From assembly GCA_963708425.1 (NCBI GenBank), contig OY970206.1, positions 3,534,001 through 3,598,000 of the forward strand: a stretch of DNA of 64,000 bases, in the 5' to 3' direction. The notes below the pieces were generated by a model, which worked only from the letters and a program-made list of their open reading frames with translations, was not told the DNA's origin and did not search any database. This DNA comes from JACMNW01 sp963708425. GTDB lineage: Bacteria; Pseudomonadota; Alphaproteobacteria; Rhodobacterales; Rhodobacteraceae. This document shows positions 49,119-58,463 of the stretch, one piece after another. A program made the position numbers and the translations under genes. The first letter of the stretch is position 1, and every line of letters begins with the position of its first letter.

Positions 49119-50457
49119 CTCGCGCTGCCTTTATGAAGGTCATCGGGTTCACTGCTTGGCTGCCGAAGCGGATTTCGTAGTGAAGGTGGGTGCCAGTAGA
49201 CCGGCCTGAATTTCCCATATCACCGATCCGGTCGCCGCGCGATACCCTTTGTCCCACCTCGACCCGGATTTGCGACAGATGGGCGTAGCGCGTTTCGACC
49301 CCGAAATCGTGTTCTATCTTGATCAGGCGACCATAGCCGCTATCCCAATTGGCGTAGCTTACGACGCCATCAGCGGTTGCATATATCGGGGTGCCATATG
49401 CACCAGCGAAATCGGTGCCTTCGTGCATCCGTGTGCCAGCACCCTTTGGATCGCGACGAAAGCCAAAGCCAGAGGTGAACCGAAATGCGCTTTTCACTGG
49501 CACCGCGAATGGCGCTTTGAAGGCCGCTATTCGGTACATGTTCATCCTGTCCAGACCTGACAGAATCGCGTTTGCCCGAATTTCGTCTGGGCTTGGGTTG
49601 GGGCCTTTTGATGACAGCGTCAGGGGCGATAGCGGGCCGCCTTGGCCCGAGTAACCCTTGCGGACCTGTTTCAGCAGATCGTCGGGTGACATGCCTGCAT
49701 CGCGGAACATCTTGTCCAGCGGGTCCATCGAAACGGTAACGGCCTCTTCCAGTTTGGCAAAGATGGCGTCGTTGCGCAATTCTTCGCCGCGTTTGGCTAT
49801 TTCCATTTGCGCGACGTCTTCGCGGGCGGCGGTCGCGGCAACTTCCTGCGCGTCACGGTCTTTAGCGGTTGCGTCAAGTGCGCTGGTTAAAAACTCCAAC
49901 GTCGCGATTGTATCACGAACATGGCCAACTTCTGTGCTGGTGGCACCGCCCTGCTGGGCCAACGCCAAGGTCGCACGCTGCGCGTCCCCGCGCGCCTGAT
50001 CGCGTTCCTTGATGGTACGGCGCAGGGTATTCTGGATCACGTCGATCCCGGTTTCCAATTCCCGGCGGCTGTCTTCGGATGCCAGAAGGCGCGCTTGCAT
50101 GTCCGAGACCTGATCAAGCGCCAGGTTGAAACGCTCTTGCGCGCGCGCTGCTTCTTCGGCGCGCAGGTCCCGGTCATTAGACAGCGCGCTGAGGCGTTGT
50201 TCGTAGAGCCCCTGCTGCATCAAGGCCTGTTCCCGCCCGGACCCGGCACCGATCGAGTCCATCAACATCACGGCTGTCGCCACAATTGTCCACGCCAATA
50301 AGAAAGTGCTGCCAGTCAAGGCTATGGCTTGGGTGGCTGGTCGTAACCGGATGAACCGTGTCTCGGTATCGGATTTCAGGAATAGACGCTGTTCAGGCAA
50401 GTGCCGTTCGAGAGTCGCGTTAATCCGGTAGGCGAGGCGTGTCAGCACTGATGTCAT
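49108..50457 (-). CDS. M23 family (LytM) peptidase, bactofilin partner
   Basis: Membrane-anchored LytM-domain protein of 449 residues. One transmembrane helix AIALTGSTFLLAWTIVATAV near 50; a long coiled coil (about 80-250, with ALMQQGLYEQRLSALSNDRD and further heptads); and a C-terminal M23 domain: SGFGFRRDPKGAGTRMHEGT (zinc His and Asp region HEGTDFAGAYG near 345), YAHLSQIRV, and TGTHLHYEIR (HxH) near 430. The zinc ligands are intact, so it is probably an active endopeptidase. The start ATG 50457 is chosen; a TTG at 50472 also fits. It is followed with overlap by bactofilin, which suggests a shape or septum role. Confidence 0.9.
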   Translation of the reverse strand: MTSVLTRLAYRINATLERHLPEQRLFLKSDTETRFIRLRPATQAIALTGSTFLLAWTIVATAVMLMDSIGAGSGREQALMQQGLYEQRLSALSNDRDLRAEEAARAQERFNLALDQVSDMQARLLASEDSRRELETGIDVIQNTLRRTIKERDQARGDAQRATLALAQQGGATSTEVGHVRDTIATLEFLTSALDATAKDRDAQEVAATAAREDVAQMEIAKRGEELRNDAIFAKLEEAVTVSMDPLDKMFRDAGMSPDDLLKQVRKGYSGQGGPLSPLTLSSKGPNPSPDEIRANAILSGLDRMNMYRIAAFKAPFAVPVKSAFRFTSGFGFRRDPKGAGTRMHEGTDFAGAYGTPIYATADGVVSYANWDSGYGRLIKIEHDFGVETRYAHLSQIRVEVGQRVSRGDRIGDMGNSGRSTGTHLHYEIRFGSQAVNPMTFIKAARDVF

Positions 50458-50636
50458 CCGATCACTAGACAATAAGGAAGGGCAGCCATACGAACCAGCA
50501 TGACATCAAACCCCCTGTTCCTGATTAGCCAGCCAAGCCGCCGGTCGCAACAAATTTGACTAAATCGCACAACCGTCACGCGAGAAGCTGCCGATATAGG
50601 CGGGAATCTGCCGAGCGGAAGCCATCGTTTTGTCAG

Positions 50637-51470
50637 CTATTCTGGATCGGGCCGGGGCTTTTCCCGGTCGGCGAGGGGCCAATAGAAATCGGGTGGAATG
50701 CCCGCCTCGGCGCGTTTTTCTTCATTGAACGGCGGCTTTAGGGCGCCATGGAAGTAAGTTCGGACCAATGCATGAAAGGCGTCTTTCGGGTCTTGGTCAT
50801 GGCGACCGCACAGGAAATTGAACCACTTTGATCCGTAGGCCACATGGGCGACCTCTTCGGCATAGATCGTCTCAAGCGCCGCCAGCGCAGCGCTATCGCC
50901 GGCCTTGCGAAACACCTCGATCATGGCCGGGGAAACATCAAGGCCCCGCGCCTCTAGCACCATCGGCACAACTGCAAGTCGACCAAGCAGATCGTCTGCG
51001 GTGTCTTCGGCAGCCCGCCACATTCCGGCATGGGCAGGCAGGGCACCATAGAAGCTGCCCGCGGCTTCAAGGCAATCGCAGATCAGGTTGAAATGCTTGG
51101 CTTCGTCATCGGCGGCTTTCACCCAATCATCATAGTAACCAAGCGGCATCGGAATATGGGTGAAGCGCGCGATGATGTCCCAATGCAGATCAACCGCGTT
51201 CAATTCGATATGGCCTAAGGCGTGTAGTAACGCCACCCGACCGGCAGGTGTTCCGGGGCGACGGCGCGGCACATCCCGCGGGTCCAGCAGTTGAGGCACA
51301 GGCGGCCTGGCAGGGCGCGGGGGCGGGGCGGCGTGTCCTATCGGTATGTGAGCGCTGTCTTTGCGGGCGGCAAACCATGTTGAGGCATGGCTGCGCCCAA
51401 GCGCCGTTTTCTCACGCCCGTCGGCGGTGTTTAGCACCTGCACCGCCATTTCGGCCAAGGAAAGTGCCAT
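50637..51470 (-). CDS. Ferritin-like DUF455 family protein
   Basis: 277-residue protein with a ferritin-like four-helix pattern. Probable iron ligands are HALGHIELNAVDLHWD (Glu and His near 88), DEAKHFNLICD (Glu and His near 123) and IYAEEVAHVAYGSKWF (Glu-Glu and His near 207). It resembles the DUF455 family, distantly related to tRNA hydroxylase MiaE, but the reaction is not established. The ATG at 51470 shares its A with the stop codon of the peroxiredoxin gene upstream (TGATG), so translation is coupled; an oxidative-stress or iron-related role is suggested by that pairing. Confidence 0.88.
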   Translation of the reverse strand: MALSLAEMAVQVLNTADGREKTALGRSHASTWFAARKDSAHIPIGHAAPPPRPARPPVPQLLDPRDVPRRRPGTPAGRVALLHALGHIELNAVDLHWDIIARFTHIPMPLGYYDDWVKAADDEAKHFNLICDCLEAAGSFYGALPAHAGMWRAAEDTADDLLGRLAVVPMVLEARGLDVSPAMIEVFRKAGDSAALAALETIYAEEVAHVAYGSKWFNFLCGRHDQDPKDAFHALVRTYFHGALKPPFNEEKRAEAGIPPDFYWPLADREKPRPDPE

Positions 51471-51931
51471 CAAAGTGCGCTGACGGCGGCAAGCACGGCA
51501 TCGACATGGCCTTTGACCGAAACTTTGCGCCACATCTGTGCGACCTTGCCCAAGCCATCAATCAGGAAGGTTGATCGTTCGATCCCCATGTAAGTTTTGC
51601 CGTACATGCTTTTCTCGGCCCAGACGCCATAGTCTTCGCAAGTCGCGCCAAGTTCGTCTGACGCGAGAATAATGCCAAGCCCGTACTTCTTGCAAAACTT
51701 GTCGTGGCTTTTCACGCTGTCTTTCGAGATGCCGATGACAGTCGCCCCAGCGGCAGTAAAGTCGGCCAGCCGCGCGGTGAATTCCTGCGCTTCCAGCGTG
51801 CAGCCGGTGGTATCATCCTTTGGGTAGAAATAGACCACCACTTTGGCCGGGCGTAGTGCCGACAATTGAATGGTCCCGCCACCATCACGCGGAAGTGTGA
51901 AGTCGGGGGCGGCGTTTCCGACGGCAAGCAT
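51470..51931 (-). CDS. bcp: Thioredoxin-dependent peroxiredoxin (Bcp/PrxQ)
   Basis: Thiol peroxidase of 153 residues that reduces hydroperoxides. The peroxidatic site is VVYFYPKDDTTGCTLEAQEF with the catalytic Cys near residue 46; FCKKYGLGIILASDE carries a further Cys; IERSTFLIDGLGKV is the usual beta-strand and turn. Start: two ATGs (51937 and 51931); AAGGAG ends directly at the first but is 6 bases from the second, so MLAVGNAAPDFTL at 51931 is preferred. It is coupled to the ferritin-like gene downstream. Confidence 0.94.
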   Translation of the reverse strand: MLAVGNAAPDFTLPRDGGGTIQLSALRPAKVVVYFYPKDDTTGCTLEAQEFTARLADFTAAGATVIGISKDSVKSHDKFCKKYGLGIILASDELGATCEDYGVWAEKSMYGKTYMGIERSTFLIDGLGKVAQMWRKVSVKGHVDAVLAAVSAL

Positions 51932-52045
51932 GGGCATCTCCTTGCTGAATATGATTAACTGTCTAGGGGTTTTAGTTGCCTTCGGGCAAAGATAAAGGCA
52001 ACCCCAACCAATAACGGCAGTCATCGCCCGAATTTGCAGAGATAA

Positions 52046-55000
52046 ATGATCGAACCGGCACGTCCAGAGCCAGCACCAGCCCCACCGCGCAAGCGGCGGC
52101 GCGGCGCGATCAGCTTTTGGTTCTTGATCGGAATGATCTTGATGGTCGGTCTTGCCGGGTTTTCAGTGCTGGCTTTGACGGGCAGGCCGATCAAGCTTCC
52201 TGTATGGGCGGTCGCCGAAGTTGAAACCCGGTTGAACAATGCGCTTTCGCCGATGGAAACGGACGTGTCGGTATCGGTTGGCGCGATTGAGTTCATGGTG
52301 GACCGGGATTGGGTGCCGCGATTGGCGCTAGAAGATTTGCGCATCCTTCAAAGCAATGGCTCGGCGCTGATGACGTTGCCCGAAGTGCGCGCCTCGTTTG
52401 ATCCAAAGGCATTGTTGCGCGGGACACTCCGCCCAGAAAGCCTGCGCATCATTGGCGGGCGATTTGCGATCAAGCGCAACGCGGATGGGTGGCTTGATCT
52501 TGATTTTGGTGGCAGCAAGACCGGAACGGGTTTGCGCAGCGTTGCCGATGTTCTGGATGCGGCGGACAAGGTGTTTTCCGAGGCCGCATTTGCGCAATTG
52601 ACGACGATCGAGGCCGAAGCGCTGACCCTGATCCTGACTGACGCCCGATCTGGCCAACAGTGGCAGGCAGGGGACGGGCGACTAGTGCTGGATAATCGTT
52701 CTGACGAATTGGCAGCGCAGCTTAGCCTGTCACTGGCGGTTGATCAAAAAGCGCCGGCGCGGGTTAATCTGACCACGGTATCGGATAAGACAAGTTCCGA
52801 AGCGCGGATGTCTGCAACGGTGGATGGGATTGCCGCGCGTGATCTTGCGGCGCAATCCGCGCCCTTGGCATGGCTTGCGGCACTGGATGCGCCAATTTCG
52901 GGCCGATTGGCGGCCGCAATTGATGATAAGGGGCAGTTTGGCCCGCTGGAAAGCACACTGGAAATTGGCGCGGGCGTATTGCGTCCAACACCGCAGACCG
53001 AACCCATCGCATTTGACAGGGCCGGATTGACATTGGCCTATGATCCGGAGGCGGGGCGAATAGTAATTTCGACGCTGTCGGTCGAAAGCCCGTCATTGCG
53101 CTTTGCCGCGTCAGGGCAAAGCTACATCCTAGATACCAAGGGTGCCCCGCTTTTGGGTGCACTGGTTGGGGCGCAGCCTGGTGCGTTTCTGACTCAGATC
53201 GCGTTCTCGCAAGTGATGGTTGATCCTGCCGGTTTGTTTGAAGCACCGGTGCAATTTTCGCAGGGCTCGCTTGATCTTCGGCTGACGTTAGATCCGTTCG
53301 CGATAGAGATTGGCCAGCTGACCCTGACGGAACAGGAAACCAGTGTATCGTTGCGGGGGCACGTTGCCGCTGATCCGAAGGGATGGCGAGTCGCCCTTGA
53401 TGTAGCGCTGGATGAGATTGAGCCGGATCAATTAATTGCGCTTTGGCCTGTACGTCTTGTGGCCAAAACGCGCGATTGGTTGGCGCTGAACGTTCTGGAA
53501 GGCACATTGTTTGACGTGAAGGCCGCGGTGCGCTTGGCACCGGAAACCGAGCCACGTCTGTCGCTGGGCTATGAATTCGTCGGCACCGATGTGCGGTTTC
53601 TAAAGGCATTGCCGCCGGTAAAGGCAGCCTCCGGCTATTCCAGCATCGAAGGGCAGACGTACAGTTTGGTTTTGGAAAAGGGCCATGTCACCCCGCCTGT
53701 GGGTGGCGATATTGATGTGACGGGCACGGTTTTCAAGATTGCCGATATCAGCCAAAGGCCAACAGTGGCAGACATCACGCTTGTTTCGGAAAGCAGTCTA
53801 ACGGCGACGTTGTCGTTGCTTGATCAACCGCCGTTCGGGTTTTTGACCAAGGCTAAGCGCCCGGTGGATTTGGGGCAGGGGCGGGCAAAGCTGCTGACCA
53901 AGCTTAGTTTTCCGCTGAAGGCAAAGGTGCTGCTAGAGGATGTCAGCTATGCCGTGACCGGGCAAATCTTCGATTTTCAATCCGACAATCTTGTGCCCGG
54001 TCGCCGTGTCACCGCCCCGGAGTTGTTTTTGACCGCTGGGCCAGAAGGGATGCAAATTGCCGGAAAAGGGTTGCTGGAGACACTGCCCTTTGACGTGACC
54101 TTCAATCAAGGGTTTGGGCCAAGCGCCAAAGGAAGATCAGATATTGCTGGCAATATAACGCTGTCGGATGCGGCACTGCGCGATCTTGGGGTGACCTTGC
54201 CAAAGGATATGATCAAGGGGTCTGGTCCAGCCCAGATCAAAGTTGATCTGGTTGCTGATCAACCAGCGCAGCTTGCTCTGACGTCGGAACTGCGGGGCCT
54301 TGGCTTAAGCATACCGGCACTTGGTTGGTCAAAGCCCGCGCTGCAAGGTGGGCAACTGGAACTGGCTGCAGTGCTTGGCAAGGTTCCCGAAGTTACTAGC
54401 CTACGATTTGACGGCGCGGGTTTGAGCGCGACGGGCAAGATCACGCTTCAGGATGGCGGTGGGCTGGACGCGGCCAGTTTTGACCGGGTGCAGTTGGATG
54501 ACTGGCTCGATGCTGCGGTGACCTTAGAGGGGCGCGGCGAGGGGCGGGCGGTGGGGGTTAACATCACCTCGGGCGCTGTCGATCTGCGTCAACTTGCGGT
54601 GAAGCGAAGTGGCGTGAGCAGTGCCGAAGACGGGCCAATACAGGTGCGGCTTGATCGTTTGACGGTGTCGGACGGTATCGCCTTGACCGACTTTCGCGGC
54701 GAGTTTTCGTCGCGCGGTGGCTTCAATGGCAGTTTCACTGCCAGTGTGAATGATGCGGCGGAGGTGCGCGGAACCGTCGTGCCATCGCCCGCGGGCAGTG
54801 CCGTGCGGATCACGTCAGAGAACGCGGGGCGTGTAATGGCCGCTGCCGGGGTGTTTGCCAACGCAAGGGGGGGTGAACTGGATTTGCAACTGGTGCCGAC
54901 CGGCGTCGAGGGCGAATACGATGGCCGTGCCAAAATCGGTGCCATTCGAGTTCAAAACGCATCGGTGCTGGCGGAACTGCTGAGTGCGATTTCGGTTGTT

Positions 55001-55378
55001 GGCGCGTTAGAACAGCTCAACGGCAGCGGCCTTGTGTTCACCCAAGCTGATGCCGATTTTCGCCTGACCCCCGATGCAGTAGAGGTCACGCGCGGGTCTG
55101 CGGTTGGTGCGTCGCTTGGGGTGTCGATGGCTGGGGTCTATCAAAGCGGAACAAAGCAATTGTCGATGCAGGGCGTGATTTCACCGATTTATCTGCTGAA
55201 CGGCATTGGCTCTTTCCTGACACGCAAGGGCGAGGGGCTTTTCGGGTTTAACTATAAGATCCGCGGAACGGCAGATGAGCCAAAAATATCGGTCAACCCG
55301 CTGTCAATCCTGACACCCGGCATGTTCCGCGAATTGTTCCGCAAACCGGCACCGGTTTTGCCGCGGAGCAGTGGATGA
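52046..55378 (+). CDS. AsmA/YhdP-like envelope protein
   Basis: Very large protein of 1110 residues. A Pro/Arg-rich cytoplasmic start, one transmembrane helix ISFWFLIGMILMVGLAGFSV near 25, then a long periplasmic part built of repetitive beta-rich segments, typical of the AsmA-like clan (TamB/YhdP/DUF3971) that bridges inner and outer membranes. Near the N-terminus is RLALEDLRILQSNGSALMTL; the C-terminus ends with FNYKIRGTADEPKISVNPLS and TPGMFRELFRKP, which fits the AsmA_2/YhdP C-terminal region. Relatives in E. coli move phospholipids to the outer membrane. The stop overlaps the queA start (ATGA). Confidence 0.85.
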   Translation: MIEPARPEPAPAPPRKRRRGAISFWFLIGMILMVGLAGFSVLALTGRPIKLPVWAVAEVETRLNNALSPMETDVSVSVGAIEFMVDRDWVPRLALEDLRILQSNGSALMTLPEVRASFDPKALLRGTLRPESLRIIGGRFAIKRNADGWLDLDFGGSKTGTGLRSVADVLDAADKVFSEAAFAQLTTIEAEALTLILTDARSGQQWQAGDGRLVLDNRSDELAAQLSLSLAVDQKAPARVNLTTVSDKTSSEARMSATVDGIAARDLAAQSAPLAWLAALDAPISGRLAAAIDDKGQFGPLESTLEIGAGVLRPTPQTEPIAFDRAGLTLAYDPEAGRIVISTLSVESPSLRFAASGQSYILDTKGAPLLGALVGAQPGAFLTQIAFSQVMVDPAGLFEAPVQFSQGSLDLRLTLDPFAIEIGQLTLTEQETSVSLRGHVAADPKGWRVALDVALDEIEPDQLIALWPVRLVAKTRDWLALNVLEGTLFDVKAAVRLAPETEPRLSLGYEFVGTDVRFLKALPPVKAASGYSSIEGQTYSLVLEKGHVTPPVGGDIDVTGTVFKIADISQRPTVADITLVSESSLTATLSLLDQPPFGFLTKAKRPVDLGQGRAKLLTKLSFPLKAKVLLEDVSYAVTGQIFDFQSDNLVPGRRVTAPELFLTAGPEGMQIAGKGLLETLPFDVTFNQGFGPSAKGRSDIAGNITLSDAALRDLGVTLPKDMIKGSGPAQIKVDLVADQPAQLALTSELRGLGLSIPALGWSKPALQGGQLELAAVLGKVPEVTSLRFDGAGLSATGKITLQDGGGLDAASFDRVQLDDWLDAAVTLEGRGEGRAVGVNITSGAVDLRQLAVKRSGVSSAEDGPIQVRLDRLTVSDGIALTDFRGEFSSRGGFNGSFTASVNDAAEVRGTVVPSPAGSAVRITSENAGRVMAAAGVFANARGGELDLQLVPTGVEGEYDGRAKIGAIRVQNASVLAELLSAISVVGALEQLNGSGLVFTQADADFRLTPDAVEVTRGSAVGASLGVSMAGVYQSGTKQLSMQGVISPIYLLNGIGSFLTRKGEGLFGFNYKIRGTADEPKISVNPLSILTPGMFRELFRKPAPVLPRSSG

Positions 55379-56406
55379 AGCTTTCCGATTTTGACTTTGA
55401 TCTGCCGGAGGACCGCATTGCAACACGTCCGGCACGACCGCGCACCTCGGCCCGGCTGCTGCTGGCTAACGGGGCGGATATTCACGATCTGCGTGTCAGC
55501 GACCTGATCGATATTTTTCAGCCCGGTGATCGGCTGGTGTTGAACAACACCCGCGTGATCCCGGCGCGTCTTATGGGGCGGCGGATACGCGGCGGTATTG
55601 AGGCGCGCGTTGAGGTGACGTTGCTGGAGGCCGAAGCCGGTGTCTGGCGCGCCTTGGCAAAGCCGCTGCGCAAGGTGAAGCTGGGTGAAGAGATCGTATT
55701 TTCCGATACGCTGATGGCAACAGTAACGGAACGGGATGATGCCGATTTGCGACTGTCGTTCAACCTGACCGGGAAAGATTTTGATGCGGCGCTGAACGCA
55801 TCGGGTGCGATGCCGTTGCCGCCTTACATCGCATCTAAGCGCCCCGCCGATGCGCAGGACGAAACCGACTATCAGACCGTGTTCGCCAGACATGCCGGGG
55901 CGGTGGCGGCACCTACCGCCAGCTTGCACTTTGACGCAGATCTATTGCGGACCTTGGCGGAAAAAGGTGTGACGTTTACCGAAGTAACTTTGCATGTCGG
56001 GGCGGGCACTTTCTTGCCGGTGAAGGTGGATGATGTGACCACCCACAAAATGCACGCCGAATGGGGCGAAGTTACGCCAGCCGCCGCTGCCGAGATCAAC
56101 GCGACGAAGGCGGCTGGCGGCCGCGTGATCCCGGTAGGAACCACAGCTTTAAGGTTGATCGAAAGTGCTGCCGCCAGCGGCACGGTGAAGCCTTGGCACG
56201 GGCCGACAGACATCTTTATCTATCCAGGCTATCAGTTTCGGGTGACCGACGCGTTGATGACCAATTTTCATCTGCCAAGATCGACCTTGCTGATGCTCGT
56301 CTCGGCACTGATGGGGCAGGGCCGCATCCGCAAAATCTATGATCACGCCCTACGTCACAACTACCGCTTCTTTTCCTATGGCGATGCGTCGTTGCTTATT
56401 CCATAG
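55375..56406 (+). CDS. queA: S-adenosylmethionine:tRNA ribosyltransferase-isomerase
   Basis: Makes epoxyqueuosine on tRNA from preQ1 and the ribose of S-adenosylmethionine; next step after Tgt. 343 residues, normal. Features: the start MKLSDFDFDLPEDRIATRPA, DRLVLNNTRVIPARL near 50, GAMPLPPYIASKRPAD near 142, TASLHFDADLLRTL near 181, LHVGAGTFLPVKVDD near 205, and TNFHLPRSTLLMLVSAL near 305. The ATG overlaps the stop of the AsmA-like gene by 4 bases, so the two are coupled, although they are functionally unrelated. tgt lies 25 kb away at 30221. Confidence 0.97.
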   Translation: MKLSDFDFDLPEDRIATRPARPRTSARLLLANGADIHDLRVSDLIDIFQPGDRLVLNNTRVIPARLMGRRIRGGIEARVEVTLLEAEAGVWRALAKPLRKVKLGEEIVFSDTLMATVTERDDADLRLSFNLTGKDFDAALNASGAMPLPPYIASKRPADAQDETDYQTVFARHAGAVAAPTASLHFDADLLRTLAEKGVTFTEVTLHVGAGTFLPVKVDDVTTHKMHAEWGEVTPAAAAEINATKAAGGRVIPVGTTALRLIESAAASGTVKPWHGPTDIFIYPGYQFRVTDALMTNFHLPRSTLLMLVSALMGQGRIRKIYDHALRHNYRFFSYGDASLLIP

Positions 56407-56490
56407 GCGAGTTTTGCCATTGTGGGTCGGAAACCTGCGCTACGCCACGTTACGCCCTGCTAAACTTGCGTCAAACAACGGAGCCGCCCA

Positions 56491-57741
56491 ATGCTGAAAG
56501 TCCTCGCCAATTCCTGGCCATTGCTGTTGGGCGTCATGCTGCTAATGGTCGGCAATGGCGTGCAAAGCTCGCTTTTGGGCATTCGTGGCGCAATCGAAGG
56601 GTTCTCGACGTTTCAGCTGTCGGTCGTGATGTCGGCCTATTACTTGGGCTTTCTTGGCGGATCGCGGCTGGCACCAGAATTGATCCGCCGGGTCGGCCAT
56701 GTTCGGGTTTTCGCGGCCCTAGGGTCGCTGATATCGGCCGTGCTGGTGCTTTATCCGCTGCTGCTGGATTGGACGGCGTGGTCTGTCATGCGGGTGATCA
56801 TCGGGTTTTCGTTCTCGGTCATTTACGTCACCGCCGAAAGCTGGCTGAACAACACGGCGTCGAATGAAACGCGCGGGCAGGCACTCTCGACTTACATGAT
56901 CGTGCAAATGTTGGGGATTATTGCGGCACAGGCTTTGCTTTCCGCAGGTGATCCCAGTGGATATGGGCTTTTCATTATCCCATCGGTGTTGGTATCGCTG
57001 GCCTTTATGCCGATCTTGTTGGCCGATACCCCCGCGCCGACGTTCGATCAGATCCGCCCGATGAGCTTTCGTAAGTTGTTTGCAATCTCGCCGCTTGGGT
57101 GTGTGGGCATGTTGCTCACCGGTGGCATCTACTCCGCAATGTTTGGCATGTCGTCGGTCTGGGGTGCGTTGATCGGCCTGAGCATCGGCCAGATCGCGGC
57201 CTTTGTTGGCGCGCTATATGTTGGCGGGTTGATCTTGCAGTATCCGATTGGCTGGATTTCGGATCAGTTTGACCGCCGGGCTCTGGTGGTGTGGATGTCG
57301 GCAATCGGTGCGGTGATCATGCTGCTGGCGACGGTGCTACATCTGCCGTTCAACCTACTGTTAGGTGTTGCGGTCTTGCTCGGCGGGACGATCAACCCGC
57401 TCTATTCGCTGCTGATCGCCCATACGAATGATTTTCTAGGCCATGAAGATATGGCCGCTGCCTCGGCCGGGCTGATTTTCCTCAACGGATTTGGCGCCAT
57501 CTTTGGGCCGTTGGTGACCGGGTGGCTGATGGGGTTGATCGGCCCTGAAGGGTTTTTTCTGTTCATCGGCGTGCTGTTCGCAGCACTTGCTGGCTATTCG
57601 GCATGGCGCATGATGCGGCGCACCACTCCGGATGGATCAAGTGGCTACACTGGGCTTACCCCAACAGCATCGTCGCTTGCGGTGGGTGCGGTTCTGGAAA
57701 ACGAACCGCGCCGAGTGCGGGGTGATGCCCCTGCGCGCTAG
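56491..57741 (+). CDS. MFS transporter (YcaD-like)
   Basis: Inner-membrane major facilitator of 416 residues with twelve predicted helices. It starts MLKVLANSWPLLLGVMLLMV; family stretches are VVMSAYYLGFLGGSRLAPEL (helix 2 to loop 2-3), RVIIGFSFSVIYVTAESWLN (helix 4) and PIGWISDQFDRRALVVWMSA (loop 8-9), in the style of the YcaD group. The substrate is unknown. The C-terminal 50 residues after the last helix are polar (TTPDGSSGYTGLTPTASSLA). It stands between queA and the DUF924 gene, with 84 and 56 base gaps. Confidence 0.88.
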   Translation: MLKVLANSWPLLLGVMLLMVGNGVQSSLLGIRGAIEGFSTFQLSVVMSAYYLGFLGGSRLAPELIRRVGHVRVFAALGSLISAVLVLYPLLLDWTAWSVMRVIIGFSFSVIYVTAESWLNNTASNETRGQALSTYMIVQMLGIIAAQALLSAGDPSGYGLFIIPSVLVSLAFMPILLADTPAPTFDQIRPMSFRKLFAISPLGCVGMLLTGGIYSAMFGMSSVWGALIGLSIGQIAAFVGALYVGGLILQYPIGWISDQFDRRALVVWMSAIGAVIMLLATVLHLPFNLLLGVAVLLGGTINPLYSLLIAHTNDFLGHEDMAAASAGLIFLNGFGAIFGPLVTGWLMGLIGPEGFFLFIGVLFAALAGYSAWRMMRRTTPDGSSGYTGLTPTASSLAVGAVLENEPRRVRGDAPAR

Positions 57742-57797
57742 GCATTGCGGGACGGATGGCTTCCTGTCAGGCTGCACATGAAAACCAGGAGCCACCC

Positions 57798-58388
57798 ATG
57801 GCAGACCCGATTGATGTGCTTGATTTCTGGCTGGGCGAGGTTGGCCCCGATGGTTGGTATAAGGGCGGCGGCGATCTCGACGCCACATGCCGGGCGCGAT
57901 TTCTAGAGGTGTGGCAAGCCGCGCTGGATGGCGGGTTGGAGCATTGGGTTGATGGCACTGTAGGGACGCTGGCCTATCTTGTTGTCTGCGATCAACTGGC
58001 GCGCAACATTCATCGCGGCCATGCAGATGCGTTTGCCACCGATGCACAAGCGCGGGCTGCGGCTCGTCTGGCGCTGGAAAATGGCTGGGACATCGGCGCG
58101 CCCGAACCGGAACGGCAGTTTTTCTACTTGCCGTTCATGCACAGCGAGGATCTGGCTGATCAGGCGCTATGTGTTCAACTGTTCATCGACAAAATGCCGG
58201 AAATCGGGGCCAGCCAAGTGATTCATGCCCGCGCGCACGAGGCCGTTATTTCCCGCTTTGGCCGCTTTCCGTTTCGGAACAAGGCGGTGGGGCGGGAAAG
58301 TTCGCCCGAAGAAGATAAGTTCATGGCGGACGGTGGCTATGGTGCCATGGTTGAAGCTATCAAAGCCAGCCATGCGGCCAGTGCATAG
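57798..58388 (+). CDS. DUF924 family protein
   Basis: 196 residues, all-helical, of the DUF924 family (tetratricopeptide-like fold). Typical stretches: IDVLDFWLGEVGPDGWYKGG at the start, a strong FYLPFMHSEDLADQALCVQL near 105, and a C-terminal GRFPFRNKAVGRESSPEE near 160. Family function is unknown. The ATG at 57798 has AGGAG at ideal spacing; an upstream ATG (57756) lacks one. It precedes lpdA by 75 bases; no direct functional tie is evident. Confidence 0.88.
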   Translation: MADPIDVLDFWLGEVGPDGWYKGGGDLDATCRARFLEVWQAALDGGLEHWVDGTVGTLAYLVVCDQLARNIHRGHADAFATDAQARAAARLALENGWDIGAPEPERQFFYLPFMHSEDLADQALCVQLFIDKMPEIGASQVIHARAHEAVISRFGRFPFRNKAVGRESSPEEDKFMADGGYGAMVEAIKASHAASA

Positions 58389-58463
58389 GCCTACGCCCGC
58401 ACCCGTATTGCTTGAGAATTGAAAGTAGTTTAGTGCCAAACTACTTTTTCTGAGGAGGGAAAG

